Assembly: GCA_016872495.1 (NCBI GenBank)
Contig: VGZT01000006.1
Span: 1 to 64,000 of the forward strand
DNA from: SAR202 cluster bacterium
GTDB lineage: Bacteria; Chloroflexota; Dehalococcoidia; Lucifugimonadales; Lucifugimonadaceae
Length of the DNA: 64,000 nucleotides
Reading direction: 5' to 3'
Positions 33,379 through 42,519 of the stretch are shown in pieces. A program made the translations under genes and the position numbers. The notes under the pieces are model-generated. The model did no database searches. It had not been told where the DNA came from and saw nothing but the letters and a program-made list of their open reading frames with translations. Position 1 is the first letter of the stretch, and each line of letters starts with the position of its first letter.

Positions 33379-34298
33379 CAGGCCGACCGGCCGGCGATCA
33401 CTGTCACCCAGTCGGCCGCAATGCGCGTTTCGAGAATGCGCGCCCCGTCTGAGAGCAAGACCGCTTCGAGTTCTGCACGGCGGCTGACCATGTATCCGGA
33501 GCCGATCAGGACACCGTCCGGCGTCAGGCATTTCAGCAGCTCGCCGCTCAGGAGGGTGAGCACGTTGCCGGAGATGTTGGCTACGACGATCTCGAAGGCG
33601 GCCTCGGCAGCGGCGGAGTGCGGGAGCGTGCCCTTCAGGATCGTGGCAGCGCGGTCCACACCTGCGGCCTTCAGGTTGCGGGCGCTCGCGGTTGTGGAAT
33701 CGTCTTCGATATCAAGGCACACCGCTTCGCGGGCGCCCAGGAGCAGGCCCGCGATCGAGAGGATCCCCGAGCCGCAGCCCACGTCGAGCATCCGCATCCC
33801 TGGCCGCACGTAGTCTTCGAGCGATTCAAGGCAAAGCCGCGTGGTCGGGTGATGCCCCGTGCCAAATGCGATCCCGGCTTCCAGCGGGATTACCAGGTCC
33901 CCTGGCCGCAATCCCTCTTTGTACCCGGGCGGTACTACCACCAGGCGTCGTCCAAGCCGAACTGGGTCGACCTTCTGGGTCAGCCACTCCGCTTCGTCGA
34001 TCGTGCGGATGTTCAGTTCGCCAAGCTTCTGCAATCGCGAGACCAGGCGTACGCCGACTTCAATGTTGGCGCGGCGCGCCTGGGTCGTGCTGTCTACCGG
34101 CAGGTACGCGCGGACCACCACCGGAGCATTCGGCCCGGGTGGCTCCTCGCCCTCGTCGGGGTTATAACCACCGGCGTGCTCGATGGCGATCATGCCATCG
34201 GCGTGGCGCGCGAACAGCGTCTTCAGAGGTTCGGCGTACTCGCCCGGTGCCTCGATCGAGAGCTCGAGCCACCTTGACCCGCCCTGTTCAGGAGGCAC
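33378..34298 (-). CDS. prmA: Ribosomal protein L11 methyltransferase
   Basis: Trimethylates L11. The 306-aa sequence carries an N-terminal alpha/beta domain, [18 protein letters not shown] and [15 protein letters not shown] (SAM motif), then [15 protein letters not shown] (NPF-like region) and [14 protein letters not shown]. It starts inside the dnaJ 3' end (11-nt overlap) and ends at the rsmE start, so dnaJ-prmA-rsmE are translated as a coupled block, a known arrangement in many bacteria. No anomalies seen. Confidence 0.94.
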   Translation of the reverse strand: MPPEQGGSRWLELSIEAPGEYAEPLKTLFARHADGMIAIEHAGGYNPDEGEEPPGPNAPVVVRAYLPVDSTTQARRANIEVGVRLVSRLQKLGELNIRTIDEAEWLTQKVDPVRLGRRLVVVPPGYKEGLRPGDLVIPLEAGIAFGTGHHPTTRLCLESLEDYVRPGMRMLDVGCGSGILSIAGLLLGAREAVCLDIEDDSTTASARNLKAAGVDRAATILKGTLPHSAAAEAAFEIVVANISGNVLTLLSGELLKCLTPDGVLIGSGYMVSRRAELEAVLLSDGARILETRIAADWVTVIAGRSA

Positions 34299-35442
34299 TG
34301 TCGCCGTAGATCGCGTCCTTGATCTTGTTCAGGATGCCCCCCTTGCCATCGCGACGGCCCTCCACGGGCGTGGCGCCTCCAGGCTGCAGGGTTGCTGCCA
34401 GCTCTTCGAGCAGGGCCTTCTGCTTGCTATTTAGCTTCTCTGGCACATTTACGAACATCGACACGAGGAGATCGCCCCGCCGGGTACCGCCAATCTCGTG
34501 TACGCCTTCGCCCCTGACACGGAAGACGGTGCCTGACTGCGTGCCGGAGGGAACCTTGATGGAGCGCTTGCCTTTCAAAGTTGGCACTTCGACCATGGTG
34601 CCCAGAGCGGCCTGGGCAAGGTTGATTTCCATCTCAAGTGCGAGGTCGATCCCGTGCCTCTCGAAGAGGGCGTGCGGCCTCACGCTGACATAGAGGAACA
34701 TGTCCCCGGCGGGCGCGCCGGGATCGCCCGGTTCGCCCTCGCCCGAGAGCCGGATGCGGGTCCCGTCTTCGATGCCTGCGGGAACGTTGACCACGATGGT
34801 GCGCTGGCGGCGCTTCCGGCCCTGCCCGTTGCACTCCTTGCAGGGCGTCTGCACCGTCCTGCCCTGCCCGGAACAGGTCGAACATGGACTGACCTGGGCG
34901 AACTGCCCGAAGATGTTGCGCTGCACGCGCCGGACCTGGCCGGTCCCGGCGCAGGTCGCGCAACGCACGGACGAGTGCCCGGGCTCGGAGCGCGAGCCGT
35001 TGCACCGTTCGCAAGGCTCAGCGCGCTCAACGTCCAGTCGCTTTTCGGCCCCGAAGACCGCCTCTTCGAACTCGAGGGTCGCCTGGTACTCGATATCGCG
35101 CCCTGGCCGCGGCCCGCGGCGGGTGGTGGTGCCGCCCCCGAAAAAGGCATCGAAGATGTCGCCGAATCCGCCGAAGTTCTCGTGGCCGCTGAAACCGGCG
35201 CCCGCGCTCCCACCATTGGTGACGCCTGCGTGACCAAACCGGTCGTATGCCGCACGCCGTTCGGGGTCGTTCAGCGTGTGATAGGCCTCGTTGACTTCCT
35301 TGAACTTCTCTGCTGCGCCCGAAGCCTTGTTGCGGTCTGGATGGAATTCCAGCGCGAGCCGTCGGTACGCCTTTTTGACGTCCTCGGCCGAGGCTTCCCG
35401 GGGGAGCCCTAGAACTTCGTAGTAGTCACGCTTCGTGGTCAT
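34288..35442 (-). CDS. dnaJ: Chaperone protein DnaJ
   Basis: Hsp40 co-chaperone of DnaK. The 384-aa product has a J domain (residues 5-70, with the catalytic LEFHPDRNK), a Gly-rich linker ([17 protein letters not shown]), four zinc-finger CxxCxGxG repeats ([32 protein letters not shown]), and the C-terminal substrate domains. The first zinc repeat is slightly degenerate (NGSR). dnaK and grpE are not adjacent, which is unusual next to hrcA. The gene follows hrcA by 110 nt in the same direction and is likely under the same heat-shock control. Confidence 0.96.
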   Translation of the reverse strand: MTTKRDYYEVLGLPREASAEDVKKAYRRLALEFHPDRNKASGAAEKFKEVNEAYHTLNDPERRAAYDRFGHAGVTNGGSAGAGFSGHENFGGFGDIFDAFFGGGTTTRRGPRPGRDIEYQATLEFEEAVFGAEKRLDVERAEPCERCNGSRSEPGHSSVRCATCAGTGQVRRVQRNIFGQFAQVSPCSTCSGQGRTVQTPCKECNGQGRKRRQRTIVVNVPAGIEDGTRIRLSGEGEPGDPGAPAGDMFLYVSVRPHALFERHGIDLALEMEINLAQAALGTMVEVPTLKGKRSIKVPSGTQSGTVFRVRGEGVHEIGGTRRGDLLVSMFVNVPEKLNSKQKALLEELAATLQPGGATPVEGRRDGKGGILNKIKDAIYGDSAS

Positions 35443-35552
35443 GATTCGGGGAGCGCGCGCGGGCGCGTTATTCGAGATTCAAACCTCAAAATTAGATTAT
35501 ATGGGGGTGGCGGACAAATCCCGAACCGGGGCATGCGCCCGGTTTCGGTGGA

Positions 35553-36605
35553 TCAGGCCCCTGCGGTATCCAGGACGCGCCGCCCTGTGTAAGCCTCAGA
35601 GACAAGGTCGCTGAGCACCGTTGCTGCATGGCCGACGACCGGCATCGCCTGGTGGTAGGCAAGGCGGGTAGGGCCCAGGACCCCAACGATTCCGTTGGCG
35701 TGACCCGGGATTCCGTACCTGGAGACCACGATGCTGAATTCGCGGAGCGTTTGCCGGCGGTTCTCCGAGCCGATCACCACCGAGACGGCGCCATTTGTGC
35801 TGGCGTCAGACGCGATCGTCGAGATGGTTTCGTCGTCGTCAAGTGCCTCCGCCAGTTCCCTGGCCGGCCCCGGCCGAGCGAGTTCCGGCTGCTCGAAGAG
35901 CGCGGCCAGCCCCTCCATCACGTAGTCGTGGGTGGCGGCGACCTCTTCCTCGTGGAGCATCGCAAGCATCGACTCGATGACCGCACGCTCGAACGAAGAG
36001 AGTTTCTCGACGTCTTCGTTGGCGATCTCACTCGCCGTCTTCCCCGCGAACAGCTTCCCCAGCCGGTTGCGTGCCTGCTCAAGCTGCGAGGTCGTCGTCG
36101 GCTGGTCCAGCGCGACCAGGTGCCGCAGGACATGCGCGCCCTGGAGGATCAGCACCACGAGGACCGAGAGGTCGTGAATCTGCAGCAGCTCGACCTGCTT
36201 CAGGCGGTTGGACTCCGGTCGTGGCGTGGTTGCGAAAGAAAGCGTCCCCATCAGCTGGGAGACGGTCGCCGCGGCCGTACGCGCCCACTGCTCGATGTCG
36301 CGCTTGACCTGTTCGAGGGTGCGTTCAAGGGCGTCTTTTTCGGCCTGCTCCGGCGCGCGCCCGATCGGCAGAAGCTCCACGTAGAAGCGGTAGCCCTTGT
36401 CGGCGGGTACGCCGCCGGCCGAGGAATGCGGACGGATGATGTAGCCCTCTTCCTCGAGGCGGACCATGTCGTTCCGGATCGTGGCGGGGCTTACCGCAAG
36501 CCGGTGCTGCCGGGCAAGCGACAGCGAACCGACAGGCACCCCCGTCGCGATGTAGTCGGCCACCAGTAACCTGAGGATGTCACCGGTACGCTGGGAAAGA
36601 GCCAT
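35553..36605 (-). CDS. hrcA: Heat-inducible transcription repressor HrcA
   Basis: Repressor of class I heat-shock genes that binds CIRCE. The 350-aa protein has the winged helix LSQRTGDILRLLVADYIATG and LAVSPATIRNDMVRLEEEGY, followed by HSSAGGVPADKGYRFYV, and a GAF-like dimer domain ending with GVLGPTRLAYHQAMPVV. ATG 36605 is the natural start. A CIRCE-like repeat is 41-67 nt upstream, suggesting autoregulation. It leads the dnaJ-prmA-rsmE block. Confidence 0.95.
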   Translation of the reverse strand: MALSQRTGDILRLLVADYIATGVPVGSLSLARQHRLAVSPATIRNDMVRLEEEGYIIRPHSSAGGVPADKGYRFYVELLPIGRAPEQAEKDALERTLEQVKRDIEQWARTAAATVSQLMGTLSFATTPRPESNRLKQVELLQIHDLSVLVVLILQGAHVLRHLVALDQPTTTSQLEQARNRLGKLFAGKTASEIANEDVEKLSSFERAVIESMLAMLHEEEVAATHDYVMEGLAALFEQPELARPGPARELAEALDDDETISTIASDASTNGAVSVVIGSENRRQTLREFSIVVSRYGIPGHANGIVGVLGPTRLAYHQAMPVVGHAATVLSDLVSEAYTGRRVLDTAGA

Positions 36606-36645
36606 TCTGTTTCGCTGCCTTCTGAGATCGGTCAGAAGAGCTGAT

Positions 36646-36672
36646 TTAGCACTCGGCGGGCCCGACTGCCAG
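36646..36672 (-). promoter_or_regulatory. CIRCE-like operator upstream of hrcA
   Basis: Forward bases show the perfect half-site TTAGCACTC (36646-36654), exactly 9 spacer bases, then GACTGCCAG (36664-36672), which matches GAGTGCTAA at 6 of 9 positions. Spacing and the intact arm are those of CIRCE, and the location upstream of hrcA fits HrcA binding. One arm is degenerate, so affinity may be reduced. Confidence 0.75.
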
Positions 36673-36847
36673 ATGCTGGAGACGAAGCTAGCACCAGTCC
36701 GCTCCGCATGTCAACCAAAGTGCGGTTTTCCCGCGCCGCCGTAGAATCGAAAGGGCGAGATCGTAATCGATCCAACGCCCTGAGCGACGAGGCTTCAACG
36801 ATCCCCTCGAAACCCTGTGACGGGCTCGTAAGCCCGCTGGGAGTGAT

Positions 36848-37483
36848 ATGGAAATACGCTGGCTTGGCCAATCCTGTTTTGTCGTTACGTCCGGCCCCCA
36901 CGACGTCTACTTCGAACCGTATCCCGCACTATCGCACCCCAAGGCCAAGGACGATGGCTCGACGGTCGTGACGTTCAGCCACGCGGGCGTCCTGCGCCAG
37001 CATCGGCAGGAGTGGGGGCAGGCCGCCCACCTGCTCGAGGGCCCGGGGGAGTACGAGATTGCGGCCCTGGCGTTCCGGGGTATCCCCACACCTCTGACCG
37101 CCCGCGACGGATCGCGTTCCCTCAACACCGTCTACGTGATGGAGGCCGAAGGCATCAGCGTCTGCCATGTCGGCACGCTGGCGGGCACGCTCGCCACAAG
37201 CGCCCTCCAGGCGATCGGAAATGTCGACATCCTGATGGTGCCTGCCGGTGGCCCGGGAATCATGCCTGTGGACTCCGTCGCATCGATGATTCGAGCGGTC
37301 GAGCCGGATATCGTCATCCCGATGCACTACGTCGCCTCGGCCGGCCAGGAGGGCATTGGCCCGATCCCGGTCCTGTTGAAGGAGCTCGGCGTGACTCCGC
37401 CCGACCCTGCTCCGAGGCTATCGGTAAGCCGGTCTAACCTCCCGCCAGAGATGAAGGTGGTCCTGCTCCGCGCCAGCGCCTAG
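36848..37483 (+). CDS. MBL-fold metallo-hydrolase-like protein
   Basis: A 211-aa protein of the metallo-beta-lactamase fold (Lactamase_B_3-like). N-terminus MEIRWLGQSCFVV, then YFEPYPALSHPK, and the C-terminal PDIVIPMHYVASAGQEG with a conserved His. The usual HxHxDH zinc motif is replaced by TFSHAGVLRQHRQ, and the middle PxGG-type Asp strand reads MVPAGGPGIMPVDSV. Metal binding is therefore incomplete or altered. ATG 36848 has GGGAG upstream. A TAGAAT box near 36751 may be its promoter. The stop overlaps the NicO stop by four bases (convergent). Confidence 0.75.
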   Translation: MEIRWLGQSCFVVTSGPHDVYFEPYPALSHPKAKDDGSTVVTFSHAGVLRQHRQEWGQAAHLLEGPGEYEIAALAFRGIPTPLTARDGSRSLNTVYVMEAEGISVCHVGTLAGTLATSALQAIGNVDILMVPAGGPGIMPVDSVASMIRAVEPDIVIPMHYVASAGQEGIGPIPVLLKELGVTPPDPAPRLSVSRSNLPPEMKVVLLRASA

Positions 37484-38961
37484 ATCCAGCCACCGGACAA
37501 CGCTGCTCGCACGGCCATCAGCATCCCGGCGCCGATCACCAGGAGCGCCGCAAGCCAGGGGAGGGCCCCGAGGAACGCGCGGACCAGGCCGGATCGGTCC
37601 GCCAGCCTCGCTCCGAGTACGTTACGTGCCTGCAGCAGGAAGATTCCGACGACTGTGAGCGTCGCGGCCATACCCAGTCCGAACGCGGCGACCATTCCCA
37701 GCCCAAGGGCCACCCGGTTGAGGGACAGCGCGGCCAGCCACACGACAAGCGCCGAGGCGGAAGGTACCGCGCCGTCGGCCAGACCGATCGCGAGCATCCC
37801 TCGCCAGGTCATACCGCCGCCGGGCGCGCCGGCGTGGCCATCGTGGACGTGATCGTGTTGATGGTGCTCTTTGCGAGCGCGCCTGGCCTTCAGTCTGCGG
37901 TACAACATCGACGCGCCGATGCCGGTCACCAGAGCGCCCGCCCCCAATCCGAGATACGGATATGCCGCCTCAGGGGCTACGAAGGCCGACGCGTAGAGCG
38001 TGACCGCACCCAGAGCCAGCACGCCGGCCGTGTGTGAAACCGCCACCGTCAGGCCAAGCATTGCCGCGTGCCATGGGGTCCCGCGGGTTCCGACCAGGTA
38101 GGCCGCCATGATCGTCTTGCCGTGACCGGGCGTCAGCGCGTGGAGGCTGCCGATCCCGGCCGAGAGCACGATCGCCAGTACGACAACGCCGATCCCGATC
38201 TTCTCCCTCGACAGCAACGCGCCCAGGGGATCGGCACGCCTCGGCGGGATGTCACGCGGACCTGGGGCCACAGTCGCTATCCCGGTCGCCGCCGAATGTC
38301 CGTTGGCCGTCGCGAACGCCACGACGCGCGCCGCCGTAACGTCCGGCGGGCTGGCAATCCCGTCGGTCGGGTACGCCGTAAGGCCTCCTGATTCGCCCAC
38401 CCGGGGCACCGATGAGCTACTGAAATCCACCCCTGGCCCGGGGCGGGCCACGACCTCCTTCCAGCCGATCCGCTCGGGATAGTTGACGTCCCGGTAATCG
38501 ACAGTGATCGCGTGGGTGCCCTCGTAGGAGATGCTGGTCCGGTACCTGGCCTCCAGTCGCAGGGTTGCGAGCCCGCCCTCCCCAGGCGGGAACGTCACCG
38601 TGGTCGACACGACCTCAAGCCGGGCCGGGTTGCCGTTCAGCGCCAGGAAGAGGTTTTCCCGCAGCTCGCCGGCTCTTGCAGTCGCAAACGCCCTTTCCTC
38701 TTCCGGCTCCACGACCTGATTCCTGTTGGTGTCGAGCTGTCGTATCTCCTGAAACGCCGGGACCTCAGCCATGTCCAGGATGTAGGTGATATCGATCGTG
38801 CTGACTCCGATCTCCAGCAGCGAAAACCGGTTCACCGTGAAGTTTCCAAGCGGGTGGGCGAGCCCGGGACGTGGCAGGAGGAACAGATAAGCGCAGAGGC
38901 ACATCGCCAGCAGGAGAAGGGTTATCCCCCACTTCTCCGTTACGGGCGAGTGACCGACCAT
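37480..38961 (-). CDS. NicO/RcnA-like metal transporter with extracytoplasmic domain
   Basis: Predicted nickel/cobalt (or similar) membrane transporter. A signal-anchor (ITLLLLAMCLCAYLFLLP) precedes a periplasmic domain of about 200 residues beginning HPLGNFTVNRFS, which holds an EF-hand-like loop DTNRNQVVEPEE. The membrane part has the NicO signature LHALTPGHGKTIMAAYLVG and a cytoplasmic His cluster EHHQHDHVHDGH before GLADGAVPSASALVVW. 493 aa from ATG 38961. The start lies 5 nt after the TPR gene stop, so both form an operon, perhaps delivering metal to a periplasmic partner. Confidence 0.85.
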   Translation of the reverse strand: MVGHSPVTEKWGITLLLLAMCLCAYLFLLPRPGLAHPLGNFTVNRFSLLEIGVSTIDITYILDMAEVPAFQEIRQLDTNRNQVVEPEEERAFATARAGELRENLFLALNGNPARLEVVSTTVTFPPGEGGLATLRLEARYRTSISYEGTHAITVDYRDVNYPERIGWKEVVARPGPGVDFSSSSVPRVGESGGLTAYPTDGIASPPDVTAARVVAFATANGHSAATGIATVAPGPRDIPPRRADPLGALLSREKIGIGVVVLAIVLSAGIGSLHALTPGHGKTIMAAYLVGTRGTPWHAAMLGLTVAVSHTAGVLALGAVTLYASAFVAPEAAYPYLGLGAGALVTGIGASMLYRRLKARRARKEHHQHDHVHDGHAGAPGGGMTWRGMLAIGLADGAVPSASALVVWLAALSLNRVALGLGMVAAFGLGMAATLTVVGIFLLQARNVLGARLADRSGLVRAFLGALPWLAALLVIGAGMLMAVRAALSGGWI

Positions 38962-38966
38962 GCCAG

Positions 38967-40268
38967 TCAGCGCGCCGCGACTGGCAGGCAGGCCAGCCCC
39001 GCCTGAACCCGTTCCGCGTGGAGCAATGAAAACCGCGGGTTGGTTCGGGCAACCGCGGCCCACGCCTGGACTGCGGGATCGGAGTCGCCCAGCGCCTCGT
39101 AGATCAGCGCCGCGTGGAAGTGGAACGCCGCGTTACCGGTCCCAAACGCCAGTGCGCGCTCGGAGGCGGCGGCCGCCTGTTCGTACCTACCCTTGCGGTA
39201 GAGCGCCCAGGCCAGGGGGTCCCGTGCGTGTACGTCCTGCCGCAGTTCCGAGTCGGCCTGCGCCAGTCTGAGAGCCTCGCCGGCATCGAGTTCGTGGTCG
39301 GCGAGGAACTCCAGGGCACGGTCGATCACCGATGCCTGCGAAGCGTTCAGGCGACCTATCGCCAGCACGGTGTCGCACTGGATTTGCGCATCACCGTGTC
39401 TGCCCATGGCCGCATCAAGGTCTCCAAACTCGGCGACCAGGGTGGGGTCGGGAGCGACCTCGATCGCCCCGCGATACAGATCGACCGCTTCGTCCAAGTG
39501 GCGCGGGAACAGATCGATCGCCGGCCGGTAGTGGGCGCCCGCCTCTACCCGGTTTCCGATCCCCTGGTACAGATCCCCGATACGTGCCGCATACCGGGCA
39601 AGCCCTTCGGCGGAGGCGCCTGCCTCGTATTCGTCCACGACAGCGCTCTGCATCAGACGAAGCGCTCCGTCGACATCTCCCCGCAGGTATTCGAGTTGGC
39701 CGGCGCGCGCCTGCGCGATCGGGCCGGGGGCGATCGAGTTCAGGCGGAGATAGCCTGCTCGGGCGGCGCCGTCATCGCCGATGGCGAAACGGGCGTCCGC
39801 CAACCTGGCGACTGCCTGAGCGTTCGTCCCGCGTCCCAGCGCCCTCTCGGCAACCTCGATGGCTTCGGAGAATCGGTGCCGGTCAGGAAACACCGTGGCG
39901 TATTGCGCCTGCGCCGGCACGCCCTCAGGGTGGAAGGCAGGGGCCCTCGCCAGTGACGCTTCAGCCCTGGTCAACGCGCCCGGGTCGACGTTCGCGCGTG
40001 GATGTCGGATCAGCAGCTGGCCGAACAGCGTGTAGTCGATGACTGAGCACGGGTTCTCCTCGACCCTGCCCTCGAAGGTACGGACTGCCTGGGTCAAGGG
40101 CGCGGCGTCGGTGAACTTCGATCGGTCGAGCCTGGCCAGGTCAGCCAGACCCGAGTCGAACGGGGCCGGCGGCGCCGTTCCGTCGCCAGGACCGATCGCG
40201 TCGAACCGCACGAGGAGCGCTACCAGCGCCACGACGGTTGCGGCGGCGACGATGATTCGAGTGACCAC
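38967..40268 (-). CDS. TPR-repeat protein with N-terminal membrane anchor
   Basis: A 433-aa protein with an uncleaved-signal-like helix (IIVAAATVVALVALLVRF) and a solenoid of tetratricopeptide repeats over the rest, for example YATVFPDRHRFSEAIEVAER, AIDLFPRHLDEAVDLYR and LAWALYRKGRYEQAAAASER. It is probably outside the cytoplasm. It lies 5 nt upstream of the NicO-type transporter and is co-transcribed, so an accessory role in metal uptake or assembly is likely, but no specific function is visible. Confidence 0.8.
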   Translation of the reverse strand: MVTRIIVAAATVVALVALLVRFDAIGPGDGTAPPAPFDSGLADLARLDRSKFTDAAPLTQAVRTFEGRVEENPCSVIDYTLFGQLLIRHPRANVDPGALTRAEASLARAPAFHPEGVPAQAQYATVFPDRHRFSEAIEVAERALGRGTNAQAVARLADARFAIGDDGAARAGYLRLNSIAPGPIAQARAGQLEYLRGDVDGALRLMQSAVVDEYEAGASAEGLARYAARIGDLYQGIGNRVEAGAHYRPAIDLFPRHLDEAVDLYRGAIEVAPDPTLVAEFGDLDAAMGRHGDAQIQCDTVLAIGRLNASQASVIDRALEFLADHELDAGEALRLAQADSELRQDVHARDPLAWALYRKGRYEQAAAASERALAFGTGNAAFHFHAALIYEALGDSDPAVQAWAAVARTNPRFSLLHAERVQAGLACLPVAAR

Positions 40269-40613
40269 TTCGAGCAGGAATTATCGACCTGCACAAGCTC
40301 GGTTGCATGCCAGAGAAAGGGCCGTCAGGTGGAATTCCCGCCGGCCATCCCCTATGTCTTCTCGAAGGACTGATTTGGCTTGCCGAAGTGCGGGAACGAA
40401 GTCTGGAAGGTCGCGTCGTTCAGCTTGAAGAGGGACGTAAGGGAGTCGACCACCTCAGCCACTTCACTCGATCGCCCCTGGGGTGCGCGTCGTTGAAGGC
40501 GTCCTTTTGTACGGTATTGATTGCCGGCCGCCCGGCGCGGTCGATCCGCTTCCATGCGCCGCCAGCTGGCCATGGTGTGCGCCCAGACGCCAACCTGTGA
40601 GGATGTGCCACCG
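40269..40613. other. Gap without a clear gene
   Basis: About 345 bases. On the minus strand the end of an open frame (about 40352-40500) reads EVAEVVDSLTSLFKLNDATF and then SFPHFGKPNQSF, which looks protein-like, but no start or family is evident and the upstream part of that frame lies inside the Gfo/Idh gene in another phase. It may be the 3' remnant of a lost gene. No RNA gene or repeat is seen. Confidence 0.35.
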
Positions 40614-41669
40614 TCAGGTCGCCACCACGCGGCCACGGTCGCGCGCCGACCGGTACGCGGCGTCGAGCAGTTCGACGGCCCGCATCCCCGCGACCCCGGG
40701 CGCATAGTTCTCGGTTGTCTTCCCCAGAATCAGATCGACGAAATTGTTGGGCGGCCCCACGCAAGAATAGTCGCCTGCGCTGGCCGGCAGCGGCATGTCG
40801 AAGTGGTTGCCGTCGTGACGTAAGACCTGCAACCTGGGGCGCTCGAGATCGAGCGACAGAACGCCCTCGGAACCGAAGACTCGGATGTCAAGTTGAAACT
40901 GGCGCCCGGCGGGCAGGGTGCCGGCGCCTGAGAAGGCGCCCGTCGCCCCGTCCTTGAACGTCACTGACATCGAGTCGTACAGCTCGACCCTGGTTCCCGG
41001 GGCTGCCATCCGGGCGCTGACCGACTCGGCTTCCAGCCCGGTCAGCCAGAACAGCATCCCGCACGAGTGCGACATCTGCGCATAGCCGTACCCGCCGCCG
41101 GCGACCGCAGGATCGGCCCAGGTCGCGGCCTCCGGGTCCATGAATCCGCCCCCGGTCTCGAACCGTTCGCCCCTGAGGAGTTCACGGATCGGCGACGCCA
41201 TGTGGCACAGCACGTGTTCGATCTTCCCTACCGCGCGCGCATCCAGCCGTCGTTTGGCCTCCCTGACGAAGGGCGTGTAGTGCCAGCCGTACGGCACCAG
41301 GAGGTGGAGCTTCCGTTTCTGTGCCTCGGCGACCATCAGTCGCGCCTCCGAGGCGCTTGTCGTCATTGGCTTCTCGCACATGACGTGGAGCCCCTTGCGC
41401 AAGGCCGCCAGGGCGTGCTCACCGTGCATCGAGTGCGGTGAGGCCACGACGACGCCGTCCAGCCCTTCGACTTCGAGTAGCTGCCGGTAGTCCTCGAACG
41501 CGTGCGTGAATCCGAACGCCTGCTTGACCCGCTGCAGTTCATCCGCGCCTGGTCGTGCCACCGCCAGGAATTCGACGTCATCCCGTGGCTTCAGAGCGGG
41601 CATGTGGTTGCTCGTCGCCCACCAACCGGCGCCGATGAACCCGATCCGCGCCTTTCGTTTTCGAGGCAT
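40614..41669 (-). CDS. Gfo/Idh/MocA-family oxidoreductase
   Basis: NAD(P)-dependent dehydrogenase or isomerase-type enzyme of sugar and cyclitol metabolism. The 351-aa product has the N-terminal Rossmann motif IGFIGAGWWATSNHMPAL, the family's GLDGVVVASPHSMHGEHALA and CEKPMTTSASEAR (conserved EKP lysine), and a C-terminal alpha/beta domain with GGGFMDPEAATWADPAVAG and a His in YAQMSHSCGMLFW. The substrate is not known. ATG 41669. It is divergent from rlmB with 76 nt between starts. Confidence 0.9.
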   Translation of the reverse strand: MPRKRKARIGFIGAGWWATSNHMPALKPRDDVEFLAVARPGADELQRVKQAFGFTHAFEDYRQLLEVEGLDGVVVASPHSMHGEHALAALRKGLHVMCEKPMTTSASEARLMVAEAQKRKLHLLVPYGWHYTPFVREAKRRLDARAVGKIEHVLCHMASPIRELLRGERFETGGGFMDPEAATWADPAVAGGGYGYAQMSHSCGMLFWLTGLEAESVSARMAAPGTRVELYDSMSVTFKDGATGAFSGAGTLPAGRQFQLDIRVFGSEGVLSLDLERPRLQVLRHDGNHFDMPLPASAGDYSCVGPPNNFVDLILGKTTENYAPGVAGMRAVELLDAAYRSARDRGRVVAT

Positions 41670-41732
41670 CTGTTACTCCGTTCAGCGCTGGGTAATCCCG
41701 CCGGGAGGACCCATTCACACGCGCCGGGATTG

Positions 41733-41738
41733 TAAAGT
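41733..41738 (+). promoter_or_regulatory. -10-like TAAAGT, leaderless candidate for rlmB
   Basis: TAAAGT ends 7 nt before ATG 41746, the same spacing as the TATAAT before 18325, and no Shine-Dalgarno is present. Consistent with a leaderless transcript; no reliable -35 element is seen. Confidence 0.4.
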
Positions 41739-41745
41739 CTGCAGC

Positions 41746-42519
41746 ATGCCTTCGCGCTACGCCCGCTCAAAACTCGGTCCCACCGTCGAAGGCCGCCGCG
41801 CGGTTCTTGAAGCCATGCGGGCCGGCCGCGAGGTTGAACGGATCCTTCTGGCCGAGGGCATCGAGACGGGACCTCAGATCGACGAGACGATCGATCGGTG
41901 CCGCAAGGCATCGATTCCCATCGAAAGGGTGCCCCGCGACCACCTCGACCGCCTTGCACATACCAGGCACCACCAGGGCGTGGTCGCCGTGGTTTCGGAC
42001 GCGCGCTATTCGACCCTTGAGGACATCCTGGCCGTCGCCGCGTCACGTAAAGAGCCGCCGCTCGTAGCGGTCCTCGACGGAATCGAAGACCCGCAGAACC
42101 TGGGCGCGATCGTCCGCACCGTCGAATGCGCGGGCGCGCACGGGGTTGTCATCCCGGAGCGCCGGGCGGCATCGGTTTCACCCGGGTCGATCCGGGCGGC
42201 CGCCGGCGCGACCGAGCACGTCAAGATCGCTCGGGTGACTAACCTGGTGCGCTCGATCGAGTACTTCAAGCAGGCCGGCCTCTGGGTCTACGGCCTGGCC
42301 GGGGATGGCGACCGCACCCACTGGGATGCCGATCTGGCGCGACCCACCGTGCTGGTCATAGGGGCTGAAGGCGCCGGCATCTCGCGGCTCGTGCGAGAAA
42401 AGTGCGACGTCCTCGTCCGACTCCCGCTTCTCGGAAAAGTCGAGTCGCTCAACGCTTCTGTGGCCGCCGCCATCGCCCTGTACGAGGCGGTCCGGCAGCG
42501 GAGGGCGGGACTAGCGTGA
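41746..42519 (+). CDS. rlmB: 23S rRNA (guanosine-2'-O) methyltransferase, TrmH/RlmB family
   Basis: SpoU-class 2'-O-methyltransferase, probably acting on G2251 of 23S rRNA. The 257-aa protein has an N-terminal RNA-binding part (VEGRRAVLEAMRAGREVERI) and the SPOUT knot motifs: motif 1 LDGIEDPQNLGAIVRTVECA (catalytic Arg and Asn), motif 2 VLVIGAEGAGISRLVREKCD, motif 3 LPLLGKVESLNASVAAAIAL. ATG 41746 is selected because homology begins immediately and a -10 box lies at the leaderless distance. It overlaps the convergent dehydrogenase by 9 nt. Confidence 0.92.
   Translation: MPSRYARSKLGPTVEGRRAVLEAMRAGREVERILLAEGIETGPQIDETIDRCRKASIPIERVPRDHLDRLAHTRHHQGVVAVVSDARYSTLEDILAVAASRKEPPLVAVLDGIEDPQNLGAIVRTVECAGAHGVVIPERRAASVSPGSIRAAAGATEHVKIARVTNLVRSIEYFKQAGLWVYGLAGDGDRTHWDADLARPTVLVIGAEGAGISRLVREKCDVLVRLPLLGKVESLNASVAAAIALYEAVRQRRAGLA

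Noticed and set aside
34288-36672. A complete hrcA-grpE-dnaK-dnaJ operon
   Set aside because: Only hrcA and dnaJ are present; the 110-nt gap holds no gene and no dnaK or grpE occurs in the window.
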